Shown: positions 46,670 through 55,185 of the stretch, piece by piece
Numbering within the stretch: the stretch's first letter is position 1
Layout of the letters: every line of letters begins with the position of its first letter
Assembly: GCA_002842205.1 (NCBI GenBank)
Contig: PHCI01000001.1
Location: forward strand, 186,001 to 250,000
Direction: 5' to 3'
From: Betaproteobacteria bacterium HGW-Betaproteobacteria-3
GTDB taxonomy: Bacteria > Pseudomonadota > Gammaproteobacteria > Burkholderiales > Burkholderiaceae_C
Length of the DNA: 64,000 bases
Notes under the pieces: generated by a model
Seen by the model: only the letters and a program-made list of their open reading frames with translations
Told to the model about the DNA's origin: nothing
Databases searched by the model: none
Program-made: the position numbers and the translations under genes

Positions 46670-47352
46670 GATTTCCCCCCTCCCAACGTCGGCCGCACCC
46701 AGTCGCGGACGATTTTCCCGCTCAGCGTCTGCCCTTCAGGCAATACCAGCACCAGGCGAACACCCTCGGGCGTGGCGCTGCCCGGCACCACCGGCGCCAC
46801 CACGCCCGGGGGCAGCGCGGGAATCCCTTCGCTGGACAGCGGGTTGGTCCAGGCGTCCGTGCGGAAGTAGAAAATCTGCCATTCATCGATCGGCGCGATC
46901 CGGACTTCGCGCTTTCGCTCTTCATCGCCGGGGTTTTGCGCCCACAGTCCGGCCCGGGCCCAGGCCTGGTCCAGCTCGCCACGCGACCGCAGCGGCGGCG
47001 ACTCCCAGCGCAGCCACTGGCCGGCGCCATCGATCACGCGGCGCGTCCATGCCACGACCAGCGCGCCGTCGACACCGACGGTGGCCGGGCGGCGCGTCAG
47101 GCGCAGCACACGGCCGTCCCAGTCGATGGCGTTTTGCCGGGGAATCTGCTGGATGGCGTCCAGATCGGCGGTCCACTGGCCCAGCGCGGCCTGCAGCGAC
47201 AGCACATCGTCGGCACGCGCCTGGGTCTGGGCCTGAATCCGGGCCATGCCGTCGATCCCGCGCCAGCTCAGCATGGCCAGCACGGCCATGACCGACAGCG
47301 CGACCAGCAACTCGATCAGGGTGAACCCGGCGCAACGCTGGCGAAGGCGCAT
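46666..47352 (-). CDS. gspJ: Type II secretion minor pseudopilin J
   Basis: 228 residues. Short basic leader then the prepilin site G|FTLIELLVALSVMAVLAMLS (Glu5 present). The family signature SWRGIDGMARIQAQTQARAD follows, and a globular domain with RVLRLTRRPA and VLVLPEGQTLSGKIVRDWVR. Start overlaps the end of gspI by one base; its stop overlaps the gspK start. Together with GspI and GspK it forms the pseudopilus tip complex. Confidence 0.93.
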   Translation of the reverse strand: MRLRQRCAGFTLIELLVALSVMAVLAMLSWRGIDGMARIQAQTQARADDVLSLQAALGQWTADLDAIQQIPRQNAIDWDGRVLRLTRRPATVGVDGALVVAWTRRVIDGAGQWLRWESPPLRSRGELDQAWARAGLWAQNPGDEERKREVRIAPIDEWQIFYFRTDAWTNPLSSEGIPALPPGVVAPVVPGSATPEGVRLVLVLPEGQTLSGKIVRDWVRPTLGGGKS

Positions 47353-47717
47353 CAGAACCGCCCCACCACGGTCGACAGCCGCAGGATGGGCGTGGCGCCG
47401 TCGTTCACCTGCGCGTCCACCCGCCGAAAGCTCGGGTTGGGGGTGGGCTGCACCGACACGACCACGTCGAACTGCTTTCCCGCCTGTTCACAGGGCTCGG
47501 TGCTGTCGCCCACACTGGGCATCTGGCGCGCCAGCCGGGCCTTGACCAACTCGTTTTCGGCGCACATCTGCGCCAGCAAAAAATCAGACTGCCGTTGTGC
47601 ATTGAGGGTCAGCGCGCCGGTGGCCTGCGCACCAGCGGCCAGCGCAATCGCGACAATGCCCAGCGCCACCAGCACCTCGATGAGCGTGAAGCCCCGCAGG
47701 CGACGCGCCAGGCTCAT
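47352..47717 (-). CDS. gspI: Type II secretion minor pseudopilin I
   Basis: 121 residues. Prepilin signal RLRG|FTLIEVLVALGIVAIALA with the conserved Glu5, then the GspI hallmark AENELVKARLARQMPSVGDS (family: xxNxxxxxR). The C-terminal strand region DVVVSVQPTPNPSFRRVDAQ is typical. Overlaps gspH by four bases and meets gspJ at one base, so the gspHIJK genes are translationally coupled. Confidence 0.93.
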   Translation of the reverse strand: MSLARRLRGFTLIEVLVALGIVAIALAAGAQATGALTLNAQRQSDFLLAQMCAENELVKARLARQMPSVGDSTEPCEQAGKQFDVVVSVQPTPNPSFRRVDAQVNDGATPILRLSTVVGRF

Positions 47718-48169
47718 GGCGACGCCCCGGGGAGCACCGCAAAGGGACGCAGCCCGTCGGTGGCCACGCGCAAGGTGCGGCCCGTCGGACCGTTGTTGGA
47801 CAACACCACCGCCTGCGGGCCGATGATGGGTTCGGGCCCGAGCAGCAACGACGGCGCCACGGTGCCGGCGCGCGCGGTGGTGGCCGGGTCCAGCCAGTGA
47901 TCGGGTAGCGTGCCCGCGGGCAGCCCCTGGAATTCAAAGCCCTGGTCGGTCAGGCGCCAGCGCACCGGCAGACCGAGCGCGCGCGACTGCGCCCGCGCCG
48001 ATTCCAGCAGCATGGCCAGCCGCTGGGCGTCGCGATCGAGAGTTTCCGCGGCCGGATCGCGCAACGCGAAGCCCACGCCCGCGCTGGCAATGGCAATGAT
48101 CGAGATGACCACCAGCAACTCCAGCAACGTGAACCCGCCCCGCCGCCGCGCCGGGCCGCCCCAAGCCAC
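47714..48169 (-). CDS. gspH: Type II secretion minor pseudopilin H; start within repeats
   Basis: 151 residues from GTG 48169, preceded by AAGGGGG six bases upstream, giving a 12-residue leader (MAWGGPARRRGG) before the prepilin site G|FTLLELLVVISIIAIASAG. Both the GTG and the ribosome-binding-like sequence come from a family B unit. The frame stays open upstream through all four repeat units to 48592, where a TTG overlaps the gspG end, so an alternative protein has a leader of about 150 repeat-coded residues. The rest is normal GspH: RDAQRLAMLLESARAQSRAL, GPTGRTLRVATDGLRPFAV. Confidence 0.8.
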   Translation of the reverse strand: MAWGGPARRRGGFTLLELLVVISIIAIASAGVGFALRDPAAETLDRDAQRLAMLLESARAQSRALGLPVRWRLTDQGFEFQGLPAGTLPDHWLDPATTARAGTVAPSLLLGPEPIIGPQAVVLSNNGPTGRTLRVATDGLRPFAVLPGASP

Positions 48170-48577
48170 GCAGCGCCCCCTTGGGGGGCAGCGACCACAC
48201 GCAGTGGGGAGCGTGGGGGTCCCAGAGCGCCGCGCCGGGCCGCCCCAAGCCAGGCCAGCCCGCTCGCAGGGCTGCGCAGCACGCGAAGTGGCAAGCGTGG
48301 GGGTCACCGCCGCCGCGCCGGGCCGCCCCAAGCCAGGCAGCGCCCCCGAGGGGCTGAGGGCTGCGGCTCCGGGCCTGCCTGCGCAGGGCCGGACAGCCCG
48401 AAGGGACGCTGCCTCTGGCAGCGTCTCGTACAGCGCAGCACTTGCATATCGCGCTGCCGCGCGATCCGGGGAAGTGGCAAGCGTGGGGGTCACCGCCGCC
48501 GCGCCGGGCCGCCCCAAGCAAGGCAGCGCCCCCTTTGGGGGCAGCGCAGCACACGAAGTGGCAAGCGTGGGGGTCAC
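48142..48577. repeat. Family B repeat array between gspG and gspH
   Basis: Four units whose GCGCCGGG cores start at 48148, 48232, 48315 and 48501. Spacing is 84, 83 and 186 bases; the third is the long compound form also seen at 37570-37690. Each unit ends GCGTGGGGGTC. The array begins inside the likely gspH start region and ends six bases before the gspG stop codon. Confidence 0.9.
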
Positions 48578-48582
48578 ATCTT

Positions 48583-49023
48583 TTACTGCCAACTGCCAAT
48601 GTCCGCATCCTTGCCCTCGCCGCCGGGCTGGCCGTCGGCGCCGAAGGACATCACGTCAATCTCGCCCTTGATGCCGGGGTTCAGGTACTGGTAAGGCCGA
48701 CTCCATGGGTCATTGGGGAGTTTTTCAAGGTACGGCTTCCAGTTGGTGGGCGCCGGGCCGGTCGCGGGCTTGGTGATCAGCGCCTGCAGACCCTGCTCGG
48801 AGGTGGGATAGCGCTGGTTGTCCAGCCGGTACAGCTTGAGAGCCTGCATCAGGTTGCCCACGTCGGTGCGCGCGGCGGTGACGCGGGCGTCGTCGGCGCG
48901 GTCGAGCACGTTGGGCACGATCAGCGCGGCCAGCACACCAATGATGACCAGCACCACCATGAGTTCGATCAGGGTGAAACCGGCCTGAATCCGGCGACGC
49001 AGTGAGAGGGAGCTTTGAGGCAT
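48583..49023 (-). CDS. gspG: Type II secretion major pseudopilin G
   Basis: 146 residues from ATG 49023. Leader PQSSLSLRRRIQAG then FTLIELMVVLVIIGVLAALI with Glu5, followed by the canonical VPNVLDRADDARVTAARTDV and LKLYRLDNQRYPTSEQGLQA. C-terminus EIDVMSFGADGQPGGEGKDA DIGSWQ as in GspG, which binds calcium there. It is the first gene of the minus-strand cluster; 42 bases separate it from divergent gspC. Confidence 0.96.
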   Translation of the reverse strand: MPQSSLSLRRRIQAGFTLIELMVVLVIIGVLAALIVPNVLDRADDARVTAARTDVGNLMQALKLYRLDNQRYPTSEQGLQALITKPATGPAPTNWKPYLEKLPNDPWSRPYQYLNPGIKGEIDVMSFGADGQPGGEGKDADIGSWQ

Positions 49024-49051
49024 GGCGGGGTGCAAGGGTGAAGTCGATTCA

Positions 49052-49062
49052 ATGATAATCAT
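49052..49062. promoter_or_regulatory. Fur-box-like palindrome between gspG and gspC
   Basis: ATGATAATCAT equals the inner eleven bases of the classical Fur box; the flanks match poorly. It lies four bases before the gspC ATG and about 30 before gspG, in a very short shared promoter region. Confidence 0.3.
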
Positions 49063-49065
49063 CTC

Positions 49066-49515
49066 ATGATGACAAATACATCCGGCCGCTGGGTGCCCCG
49101 CATCGCCACGTTGCTGGTCTGGGCGCTGGTGGCGGGCAGCCTGACGCTGTGGTGGCTGCGGCTGGCGGTTCAGGCGCCGCCCGCACCGCCCGTGGCAGCC
49201 GCGGCGCCGGTCGCCCTGCCCAGTGACCCGGCAGCGCTGGCCCGCGCCTTGGGGGTGCTTGAGCAGGTCGCCGAGGCCCCCGCACCGGCACCCGCCGAGG
49301 CGAGCCGCTTTGCATTGCTGGGCGTGGTGATGCGTCGGCACAACGGTGCGGCGCTGATCGCCATTGATGGCAAGCCCGCCAAGCCATTCCGGGTGGGGGC
49401 CAAGGTGGACGAGGGCCTGGTGCTGCAGTCGGTGTCGTCGCGCAGTGCGGTGCTGGCCGCGGCGCCCGACGGGCCGCCCCGCATGACGCTCGAACTGCCG
49501 CCGCGTCGGCCCTGA
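49066..49515 (+). CDS. gspC: Type II secretion protein C, short form
   Basis: 149 residues (148 from the second ATG). One N-terminal transmembrane helix (IATLLVWALVAGSLTLWWLR), an Ala/Pro linker, and the homology-region domain (FALLGVVMRRHNGAALIAID GKPAKPF then VDEGLVLQSVSSRSAVL). There is no PDZ domain, so this is a truncated architecture compared with the ~280-residue E. coli or Vibrio proteins, as in several betaproteobacteria. It links the inner platform to the secretin. Confidence 0.88.
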   Translation: MMTNTSGRWVPRIATLLVWALVAGSLTLWWLRLAVQAPPAPPVAAAAPVALPSDPAALARALGVLEQVAEAPAPAPAEASRFALLGVVMRRHNGAALIAIDGKPAKPFRVGAKVDEGLVLQSVSSRSAVLAAAPDGPPRMTLELPPRRP

Positions 49516-49535
49516 CGGGCGGGGAGCGAGCGTCG

Positions 49536-51464
49536 ATGTCGTTGGTGCCGCCGATGTCCAACACCCCTTCACCCGACGCACAGGGGGCCCAACTCCAGCC
49601 ATCGGTCAGCCTGCTGGACAACCTGCGCCAGGAACTGGTACGCCACCCACCGTTCACGCAGATGGCCGAGGCCGACCTGGATTTCTTCCTGCGCCACGCC
49701 AGCCAGCAGTATTTCGCGCCCGGCGAGGTGCTGGTCGAGCCGGCCAGCGGCGTGGTGGCGCAATTGTTTTACATCCGCAAGGGCGCGGTGACCGGCGTGC
49801 GTGGCATGGCCGAGCTGTCCGGGGGTGCATTCCAGTACGAGCGCGGGGACGTGTTCCCCGTCAGCGCAGCGATGGCCCGGCGGGCGGTGACGGCGGTGTA
49901 CAGCGCGTCGCAAGACACCTTCGTGCTGAGCCTGCCCGTGGCCGACATGCAGGCGCTGGCCGAGCGCAGCGAACCCTTTGCCGATTTCCTCCATGGCCGC
50001 ATCCTCAAGTTCCTGGAGCTGTCACGGCGTGCGCTGCACGTGGCCTATGCGTCGCAGACGCTGGCCGAGCAGTCGCTGGAGGCGTCGCTGGCCGAGGTCG
50101 CGCGCAAGGCCCCCGTGTGCTGCGCGCCGGCCACGCCCCTGCGCGATGCGCTGGCCCAGATGCTGCAGTGGCGCATCGGCTCCATGCTGGTGACGTCGCC
50201 CGAAGGCGCGCCGCTGGGCATTCTCACGCGCTACGACATCCTGGGGCGCGTGACGCTGGCCGGGGTGTCGCTGGACGCGCCCATCGGGCAGGTCATGGTG
50301 CAGCCGGTGCACTGCCTCACGCACACCCATACCGCCCAGGACGCCGCCCTGCTCATGAGCCGGCACGGCATCCGCCACGTGCCCGTCACGCGCGACGGCG
50401 TGGCGGTGGGCATCGTGTCCGAGCGCGACCTGTTCGCCATCCAGCGGCTCAGCCTGAAGCAGGTCAGCACGGCCATCCGGGCGGCGCCCGACGTGGCCAC
50501 GCTGCAGCTGGTGGCGCAGGACATCCGGCGCTTTGCGCGCAGCCTGCTCGGCCAGGGCGTCCAGGCGCGCCAGCTCACGGCGCTGATCAGCCACCTCAAC
50601 GATGTGCTGGCGATGCGGCTGCTGGACCTCAAGGCCGCCGAACACGGGGTCGACCTCACGTGGCTGTGCTGGCTGGCGCTGGGGTCGGAAGGGCGCGGCG
50701 AGCAGACCATTGCCACCGACCAGGACAACGCCATCATCCTGGCCGACGATGCCACCGCGGAGCAGCGCGCCGCCGTGCTGGCCTTCGCGCAGGACGTGAA
50801 CCAGGCCCTGGACGCCTGCGGTTACCCGTTGTGCAAGGGCGGCGTCATGGCCGGGGTGCCGGCCTGCTGCCTGAGCCTGCGCGAGTGGCGCGAACGCTTT
50901 GCGCACTGGATCGATCACGGCGCGCCGCAGGATCTGCTCAACGCGAGCATTTACTTCGATTTCCGTGCCCTGGCCGGTAATGCGGCCCTGGCGCAGACGC
51001 TGCGCGACGAGGTGACCGAAGCCGCGCGGCGCACGCCACGCTTTCTCAAACAACTGGGCCTGAACGCGCTGCAGCGCACCGTACCGTTGAACTGGCGCGG
51101 CGCGGTGGACACCGACGCCGCGGGCACCCTCGACCTCAAGCTCCAAGGCGCGGCCATCTTTGTGGACGCGGCGCGCATCTACAGCCTCGCGCACGGCGTG
51201 GCGGCGGTCGGCACACGCGAGCGGCTGGAAGCCATCGGCCCGCTGCTCGGGCTCGCGCCGGCTGAATTCGAGGGCTGGATCGGCGGTTTTGAGTTTCTGC
51301 AGATGCTGCGCCTGCGTGTGCAGCTCGAAGGCACGCCCGACGCACCGGCGCCCAATCGCATTGCAGTCGCCTCGCTCAACGACATTGACCGGCGCATCCT
51401 CAAGGAGTCGTTCCGCGTGGCCCGCGCGCTCCAGCAGCGCCTGCAACTCGATTACGAAAGGTAG
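49536..51464 (+). CDS. cNMP-binding/CBS/DUF294 nucleotidyltransferase-like protein
   Basis: 642 residues, multi-domain: an N-terminal cyclic-nucleotide-binding-like domain (about 30-150; FAPGEVLVEPASGVVAQLFY), two CBS domains (about 185-300; LAQMLQWRIGSMLVTSPEGA, AQDAALLMSRHGIRHVPVTR), a DUF294 nucleotidyltransferase-like domain with LALGSEGRGEQTIATDQDNA (about 378-397, GS...D.D motif), and a DUF294 C-terminal helical domain. Such proteins are thought to sense adenylates and regulate partners, often next to acetate or solute transport genes, not present here. The exonuclease gene follows two bases later. Confidence 0.88.
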   Translation: MSLVPPMSNTPSPDAQGAQLQPSVSLLDNLRQELVRHPPFTQMAEADLDFFLRHASQQYFAPGEVLVEPASGVVAQLFYIRKGAVTGVRGMAELSGGAFQYERGDVFPVSAAMARRAVTAVYSASQDTFVLSLPVADMQALAERSEPFADFLHGRILKFLELSRRALHVAYASQTLAEQSLEASLAEVARKAPVCCAPATPLRDALAQMLQWRIGSMLVTSPEGAPLGILTRYDILGRVTLAGVSLDAPIGQVMVQPVHCLTHTHTAQDAALLMSRHGIRHVPVTRDGVAVGIVSERDLFAIQRLSLKQVSTAIRAAPDVATLQLVAQDIRRFARSLLGQGVQARQLTALISHLNDVLAMRLLDLKAAEHGVDLTWLCWLALGSEGRGEQTIATDQDNAIILADDATAEQRAAVLAFAQDVNQALDACGYPLCKGGVMAGVPACCLSLREWRERFAHWIDHGAPQDLLNASIYFDFRALAGNAALAQTLRDEVTEAARRTPRFLKQLGLNALQRTVPLNWRGAVDTDAAGTLDLKLQGAAIFVDAARIYSLAHGVAAVGTRERLEAIGPLLGLAPAEFEGWIGGFEFLQMLRLRVQLEGTPDAPAPNRIAVASLNDIDRRILKESFRVARALQQRLQLDYER

Positions 51465-51466
51465 CC

Positions 51467-52108
51467 ATGGGCTGGCTGGACGCACTGCGCGGGCGCCCGG
51501 CGCCGATCAACGAAACGCGCTGGGTCATGCTGGACGTGGAAACCGGCGGGCTGGACGCCAGCCGCCACCCCTTGCTGGCGATTGCGGCCATCGCCTTGCG
51601 GGTGGACTGGCCGACGCGGCGCCTCACGGTCATGCCGGGCGACAGTTTTGAGGTCGTGCTGCGGCAAACCACGCCCTCGGCGCGCGACAACATCCTGCTG
51701 CACGGCATCGGCGCACAGCGCCAGCGCGAGGGCCTTGACCCGGTGCTGGCGCTGCAGGCCTTTGCCCGCTTTGCCGGCACGTCGCCGTTGCTGGCTTTCC
51801 ATGCGGCGTTTGACCGCACCCTGATCGGCCGCTATGCCCGCGCGCACCTGGGCGCCGACCTGCCCAACCCGTGGGTGGACATCGAGCCGCTGTGCGCCGT
51901 GACGCACGCCCACGTACGGGCCCGCTCGCTGGACGAGTGGATGGCGCACTTCGGCATCGAATGCGCGGTGCGCCACCAGGCCGCCGCCGACACGCTGGCC
52001 GAATGCGAGGTGCTGCAGCGCATCTGGCCCAAGGTGGCGGCGCAATGCGGCAGCTGGCGCGACGTGGTGCGGCTGGCCGAGCACCAACGCTGGATGGCCC
52101 GGGCCTGA
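51467..52108 (+). CDS. DnaQ-like 3'-5' exonuclease
   Basis: 213 residues. DEDDh exonuclease motifs: Exo I MLDVETGGLDASRHPLL (D, E), Exo II LLAFHAAFDRTLIGR (D), Exo III with the late His and Asp in VRHQAAADTLAECE. AAGG precedes the ATG and the gene starts two bases after the DUF294 gene, with which it is commonly paired. It could be an epsilon-like proofreading or RNase-T-like nuclease; the cellular role is unknown. Confidence 0.88.
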   Translation: MGWLDALRGRPAPINETRWVMLDVETGGLDASRHPLLAIAAIALRVDWPTRRLTVMPGDSFEVVLRQTTPSARDNILLHGIGAQRQREGLDPVLALQAFARFAGTSPLLAFHAAFDRTLIGRYARAHLGADLPNPWVDIEPLCAVTHAHVRARSLDEWMAHFGIECAVRHQAAADTLAECEVLQRIWPKVAAQCGSWRDVVRLAEHQRWMARA

Positions 52109-52134
52109 TCCCGGGAGCGCGAAGGCAGGGGGTT

Positions 52135-52200
52135 TTGAATCGCTATATTAAATATAGCAAACAATGACTATTTTACGAGGGCTAAAGGCCTAAAACATCA
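52135..52200 (+). repeat. Family A interspersed repeat, copy 8
   Basis: A perfect stem GCTATATT-A-AATATAGC (52142-52158), then AAACAATGACTATTTTACGA, GGGCTAAAGGCC and TAAAACAT. It lies between the convergent exonuclease and cobT genes. Confidence 0.8.
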
Positions 52201-52272
52201 TGAATCTCCGCCTCGGAGACGGTGGAGCCCTGCAACCAGACCTGCGCGAAGCGCACCATGGCCGCCGTGGCT

Positions 52273-53379
52273 TCAGCGTCCCGTCATGGCGTCGGGCGTT
52301 GCTGGCGTGGCGCCGGACACTGCGGCGGGTTCGGGGCGCGTCGCCATCTCGTTGAGCAGCAACCCGGCCGACTGCACCAGGGGCCACGCCAGCAACGCCC
52401 CTGCGCCCTCGCCCAGCCGCAGGTCCAGGTCCAGCAGTGGCTTGACTTGCAGGTGGCTCAGCAGCAGCCGGTGGCCGTCGTCGTCGGCGCAATTGCAAAA
52501 CACCATGTAGTCGGTCACGGCCGCGCACAGGCGCCGGGCGACCAGTGCCGCGGCGCCCGCCACGAAGCCGTCCACCAGGATCACCCGCTGCTGGCTGGCC
52601 GCGCGCAGCATGGCGCCGGCCATCATGGCAATTTCGAACCCCCCCATGGCCGCCAGGGCGTCCAGGGGCAGCAGGGCGCCGCGATGCCGGGCCGCCACCC
52701 GGCCCAGGATCTCGTGCTTGCGTTGCAGCGGCGCGTCGTCTATCGCCACACTGAGGCCCATCGCGTCGCGCAGTGGCACACCGCCCAGGCGCGACAGCAG
52801 CAGCGCCGCGCTCGACGTGTTGCCCACCCCCATGTCGCCGAACGCCACCACGTTGCCGGGCAAGTACTGCACCGCGTCCATGCCTGCGTGCAGCGCTGCC
52901 GTGGCCTGCTCCTGTGACATGGCCGCGCGCAGCAGCATGTTGCGGGTGCCAAAACCGATCTTGCGCCGCACCAGCAGGGGAAATCCGGGCGCGTGCTCGT
53001 CATGGTCCGGGACGGCCGAGGCCACACCGGCGTCCACCACCGTCGTGGCAAAACCATGCTGGCGCGCCAGCACGTTCACGGTGGCACCACCGGCCAGCAG
53101 GGTCAGCACCATTTGCAGGGTCATTGACTGCGGGTAGGCCGAAACGCCTTCATCGGCAATGCCGTGGTCGGCCGCAAACACCAGCAGCTGCGGGTGCTCG
53201 AGGGTGATCGTCTCGCTGCGCTGGATCAACCCCAGCTTCACCGCCAGTGCTTCCAGCCGCCCCAGTGCACCGAGCGGTTTGGCTTTGTGGTCCATCTTCA
53301 GGCGCAGCGCCGCCTCCAGCGCCGGGTGGGCGGTGGGCTCGATCCCGGGCAATAGAAGGACGGACGGCGATTCGCTCAT
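52273..53379 (-). CDS. cobT: Nicotinate-nucleotide--dimethylbenzimidazole phosphoribosyltransferase
   Basis: 368 residues. CobT makes alpha-ribazole-5'-phosphate for the lower ligand of cobalamin. Motifs: RLKMDHKAKPLGALGRLEAL near the N-terminus, VFAADHGIADEGVSAYPQSM, LAGGATVNVLARQHG, GNVVAFGDMGVGNTSSAALL, catalytic-Glu region MGGFEIAMMAGAML, and LDLDLRLGEGAGALLAWPLV. No other cobalamin gene is adjacent, and I saw no cobalamin riboswitch. A lone cobT often supports salvage. It is followed in the same direction by a short protein-like fragment. Confidence 0.95.
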   Translation of the reverse strand: MSESPSVLLLPGIEPTAHPALEAALRLKMDHKAKPLGALGRLEALAVKLGLIQRSETITLEHPQLLVFAADHGIADEGVSAYPQSMTLQMVLTLLAGGATVNVLARQHGFATTVVDAGVASAVPDHDEHAPGFPLLVRRKIGFGTRNMLLRAAMSQEQATAALHAGMDAVQYLPGNVVAFGDMGVGNTSSAALLLSRLGGVPLRDAMGLSVAIDDAPLQRKHEILGRVAARHRGALLPLDALAAMGGFEIAMMAGAMLRAASQQRVILVDGFVAGAAALVARRLCAAVTDYMVFCNCADDDGHRLLLSHLQVKPLLDLDLRLGEGAGALLAWPLVQSAGLLLNEMATRPEPAAVSGATPATPDAMTGR

Positions 53380-53406
53380 GGGGCCACAGGCAGGTGTATT
53401 TTTGGA

Positions 53407-55014
53407 TTAACTTTGACTCTGCAGAAACATTCTGTACACGGGGTTCAGGGTTTCTTCCACAAAAGGATAGCCTAAAGTGTTCAGAAACTGTGCGAAAGCC
53501 CGGCTGTCGGAAGCCGGCACCTGCAGCCCCACCAGAATGCGGCCGTAGTCGGCGCCCTGATTGCGGTAGTGAAACAGGCTGATGTTCCAGCCCGGCCGCA
53601 TCAGGCTCAGAAACTTCATCAGCGCGCCCGGCCGCTCGGGAAACACAAAACGCATCAGCCGCTCGTCCTGGGCCAGCGCCGAATGGCCGCCCACCATGTG
53701 GCGGATGTGTTCCTTGGCCAGTTCGTCGTGTGTCAGGTCCAGCGTGGCAAAACCATGCTTGGTGAAGTTGGCCGCGATCTTGACCGATTCGCCCTTGCCA
53801 TGGGTGGTCAGGCCCACAAAGACGTGGGCCTGGGCGGCGCCGCTGATGCGGTAATTGAACTCGGTCACGTTGCGGGCGCCCTTGCCGCCGCCAAAGCTGG
53901 GCAGACTGCCGATCAGCTCGCAAAAGCGCCGGAAGCTGCCCCGCGCTTCGGGAATGGTCACGGCAAACAGCGCCTCGCGCTCCTCGCCCACCTCGGCGCG
54001 CTCGGCCACAAAGCGCAGGCGGTCGAAGTTCATGTTGGCGCCGCACAGGATCGCCGCATAGGTCTCGCCCCGGGTCTTGTGGGTGGCCACGTACTGCTTG
54101 ATGGCCGCCACCGCCAGCGCGCCCGAGGGTTCGACGATGCTGCGGGTGTCCACAAACACGTCCTTGATGGCCGCGCACACCGCGTCGGTGTCCACCACCA
54201 CAAATTCGTCCACCAGGCCGCGCGCGATGCGGAAGGTTTCCTCGCCCACCCGTTTGACGGCCGTGCCGTCGGCGAACAGGCCCACGTCGTCCAGCGTCAC
54301 GCGCTTGCCCGCCGTGACCGAGCGCAGCATCGCGTCGGAATCGGTGGTTTGCACACCGATGACCTTGATCTCGGGCCGCACCGCCTTGATGTAGTTGGCC
54401 ACGCCCGCGATCAGCCCGCCGCCGCCGATGGCGACAAACACCGCGTCCAGCGGCCCCTGGTGCTGGCGCAGCATTTCCATGGCAATCGTGCCCTGGCCGG
54501 CGATCACGTCCGGGTCGTCGAACGGGTGCACAAAGGTCAGGCCCAGCTGCTGCTCCAGTGCGGTGGCGTGGGTGTAGGCGTCGGAATAGCTGTCGCCGAA
54601 CAGCACCACCTCGCCGCCCAGCGCACGCACCGCGTCCACCTTGAGCTGCGGCGTGGTCACCGGCATGACGATCACGGCGCGCACGCCCAGCTTGTGGGCC
54701 GACAGGGCCACGCCCTGCGCGTGGTTGCCCGCCGAGGCGCAAATCACGCCCTTGTTCAGCGCCTCGGGCGACAGGTTTGCCATCTTGTTGTAGGCGCCGC
54801 GCAGCTTGAAGCTGAACACCGGCTGCTGGTCCTCGCGCTTGAGCAGCACCTTGTTGTGCAGGCGGCGGCTCAGGTTTTTGGCGGGTTCCAGGGCCGATTC
54901 CACGGCCACGTCATAGACGCGGGCGGTCAGGATTTTCTTCAGGTAATCTGCTGGCGTGAGTTTTGCGGCGGATTTGCGCGGCGCGGCAGGCGGTTGGGTT
55001 TTGGCTGGCTTCAT
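53407..55014 (-). CDS. ilvA: Threonine ammonia-lyase, biosynthetic
   Basis: 535 residues. Deaminates threonine to 2-oxobutanoate, the first step of isoleucine synthesis. The PLP lysine is in LKREDQQPVFSFKLRGAYNK (Lys about 69), the substrate loop is SAGNHAQGVALSAHKLG, and the phosphate-binding GGGGLIAGVA motif is present. The C-terminus contains two ACT-like domains (VFPERPGALMKFLSLM, then ILVGLQVPASDSRAFAQFLN) for isoleucine feedback. The leader region upstream holds a promoter and an intrinsic terminator. Confidence 0.95.
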   Translation of the reverse strand: MKPAKTQPPAAPRKSAAKLTPADYLKKILTARVYDVAVESALEPAKNLSRRLHNKVLLKREDQQPVFSFKLRGAYNKMANLSPEALNKGVICASAGNHAQGVALSAHKLGVRAVIVMPVTTPQLKVDAVRALGGEVVLFGDSYSDAYTHATALEQQLGLTFVHPFDDPDVIAGQGTIAMEMLRQHQGPLDAVFVAIGGGGLIAGVANYIKAVRPEIKVIGVQTTDSDAMLRSVTAGKRVTLDDVGLFADGTAVKRVGEETFRIARGLVDEFVVVDTDAVCAAIKDVFVDTRSIVEPSGALAVAAIKQYVATHKTRGETYAAILCGANMNFDRLRFVAERAEVGEEREALFAVTIPEARGSFRRFCELIGSLPSFGGGKGARNVTEFNYRISGAAQAHVFVGLTTHGKGESVKIAANFTKHGFATLDLTHDELAKEHIRHMVGGHSALAQDERLMRFVFPERPGALMKFLSLMRPGWNISLFHYRNQGADYGRILVGLQVPASDSRAFAQFLNTLGYPFVEETLNPVYRMFLQSQS

Positions 55015-55083
55015 GGATTTCCCGGAGTTTCCTCTCTGGCGCGATGATAGAGGGCTGGCCGGGGCCGTCCGGGCCGGACGCCA

Positions 55084-55118
55084 AAAGAAAAAAGCCCCGC
55101 ACCTTGCGGCGCGGGGCT
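55084..55118 (-). terminator. Intrinsic terminator upstream of ilvA
   Basis: On the minus strand AGCCCCGC (55118-55111) and GCGGGGCT (55100-55093) form an 8-bp GC-rich stem followed by TTTTTCTTTT. It is strong and ends a transcript before ilvA. Confidence 0.85.
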
Positions 55119-55179
55119 GAATCCACCTTTTCGGAGGGTGGAGGAGACAATCGGTGCAGCGGCAAAGGGCCGTTGCATG
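55084..55179 (-). ncRNA. Putative small RNA or ilvA leader attenuator
   Basis: A promoter with -35 TTGCAT (55213-55208) and -10 TACACT (55191-55186), 16 bases apart, would start a transcript near 55179. It reads about 95 bases to an intrinsic terminator. The body carries a small stem CCACC/GGTGG (55123-55141) and a CTCCTCCACCCTCC stretch complementary to ribosome-binding sites, a feature of regulatory RNAs. The same structure could act as a transcription attenuator for ilvA, which starts about 70 bases further on. No convincing leader peptide with isoleucine or threonine codon runs was found. Confidence 0.5.
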
Positions 55180-55185
55180 GAATAC

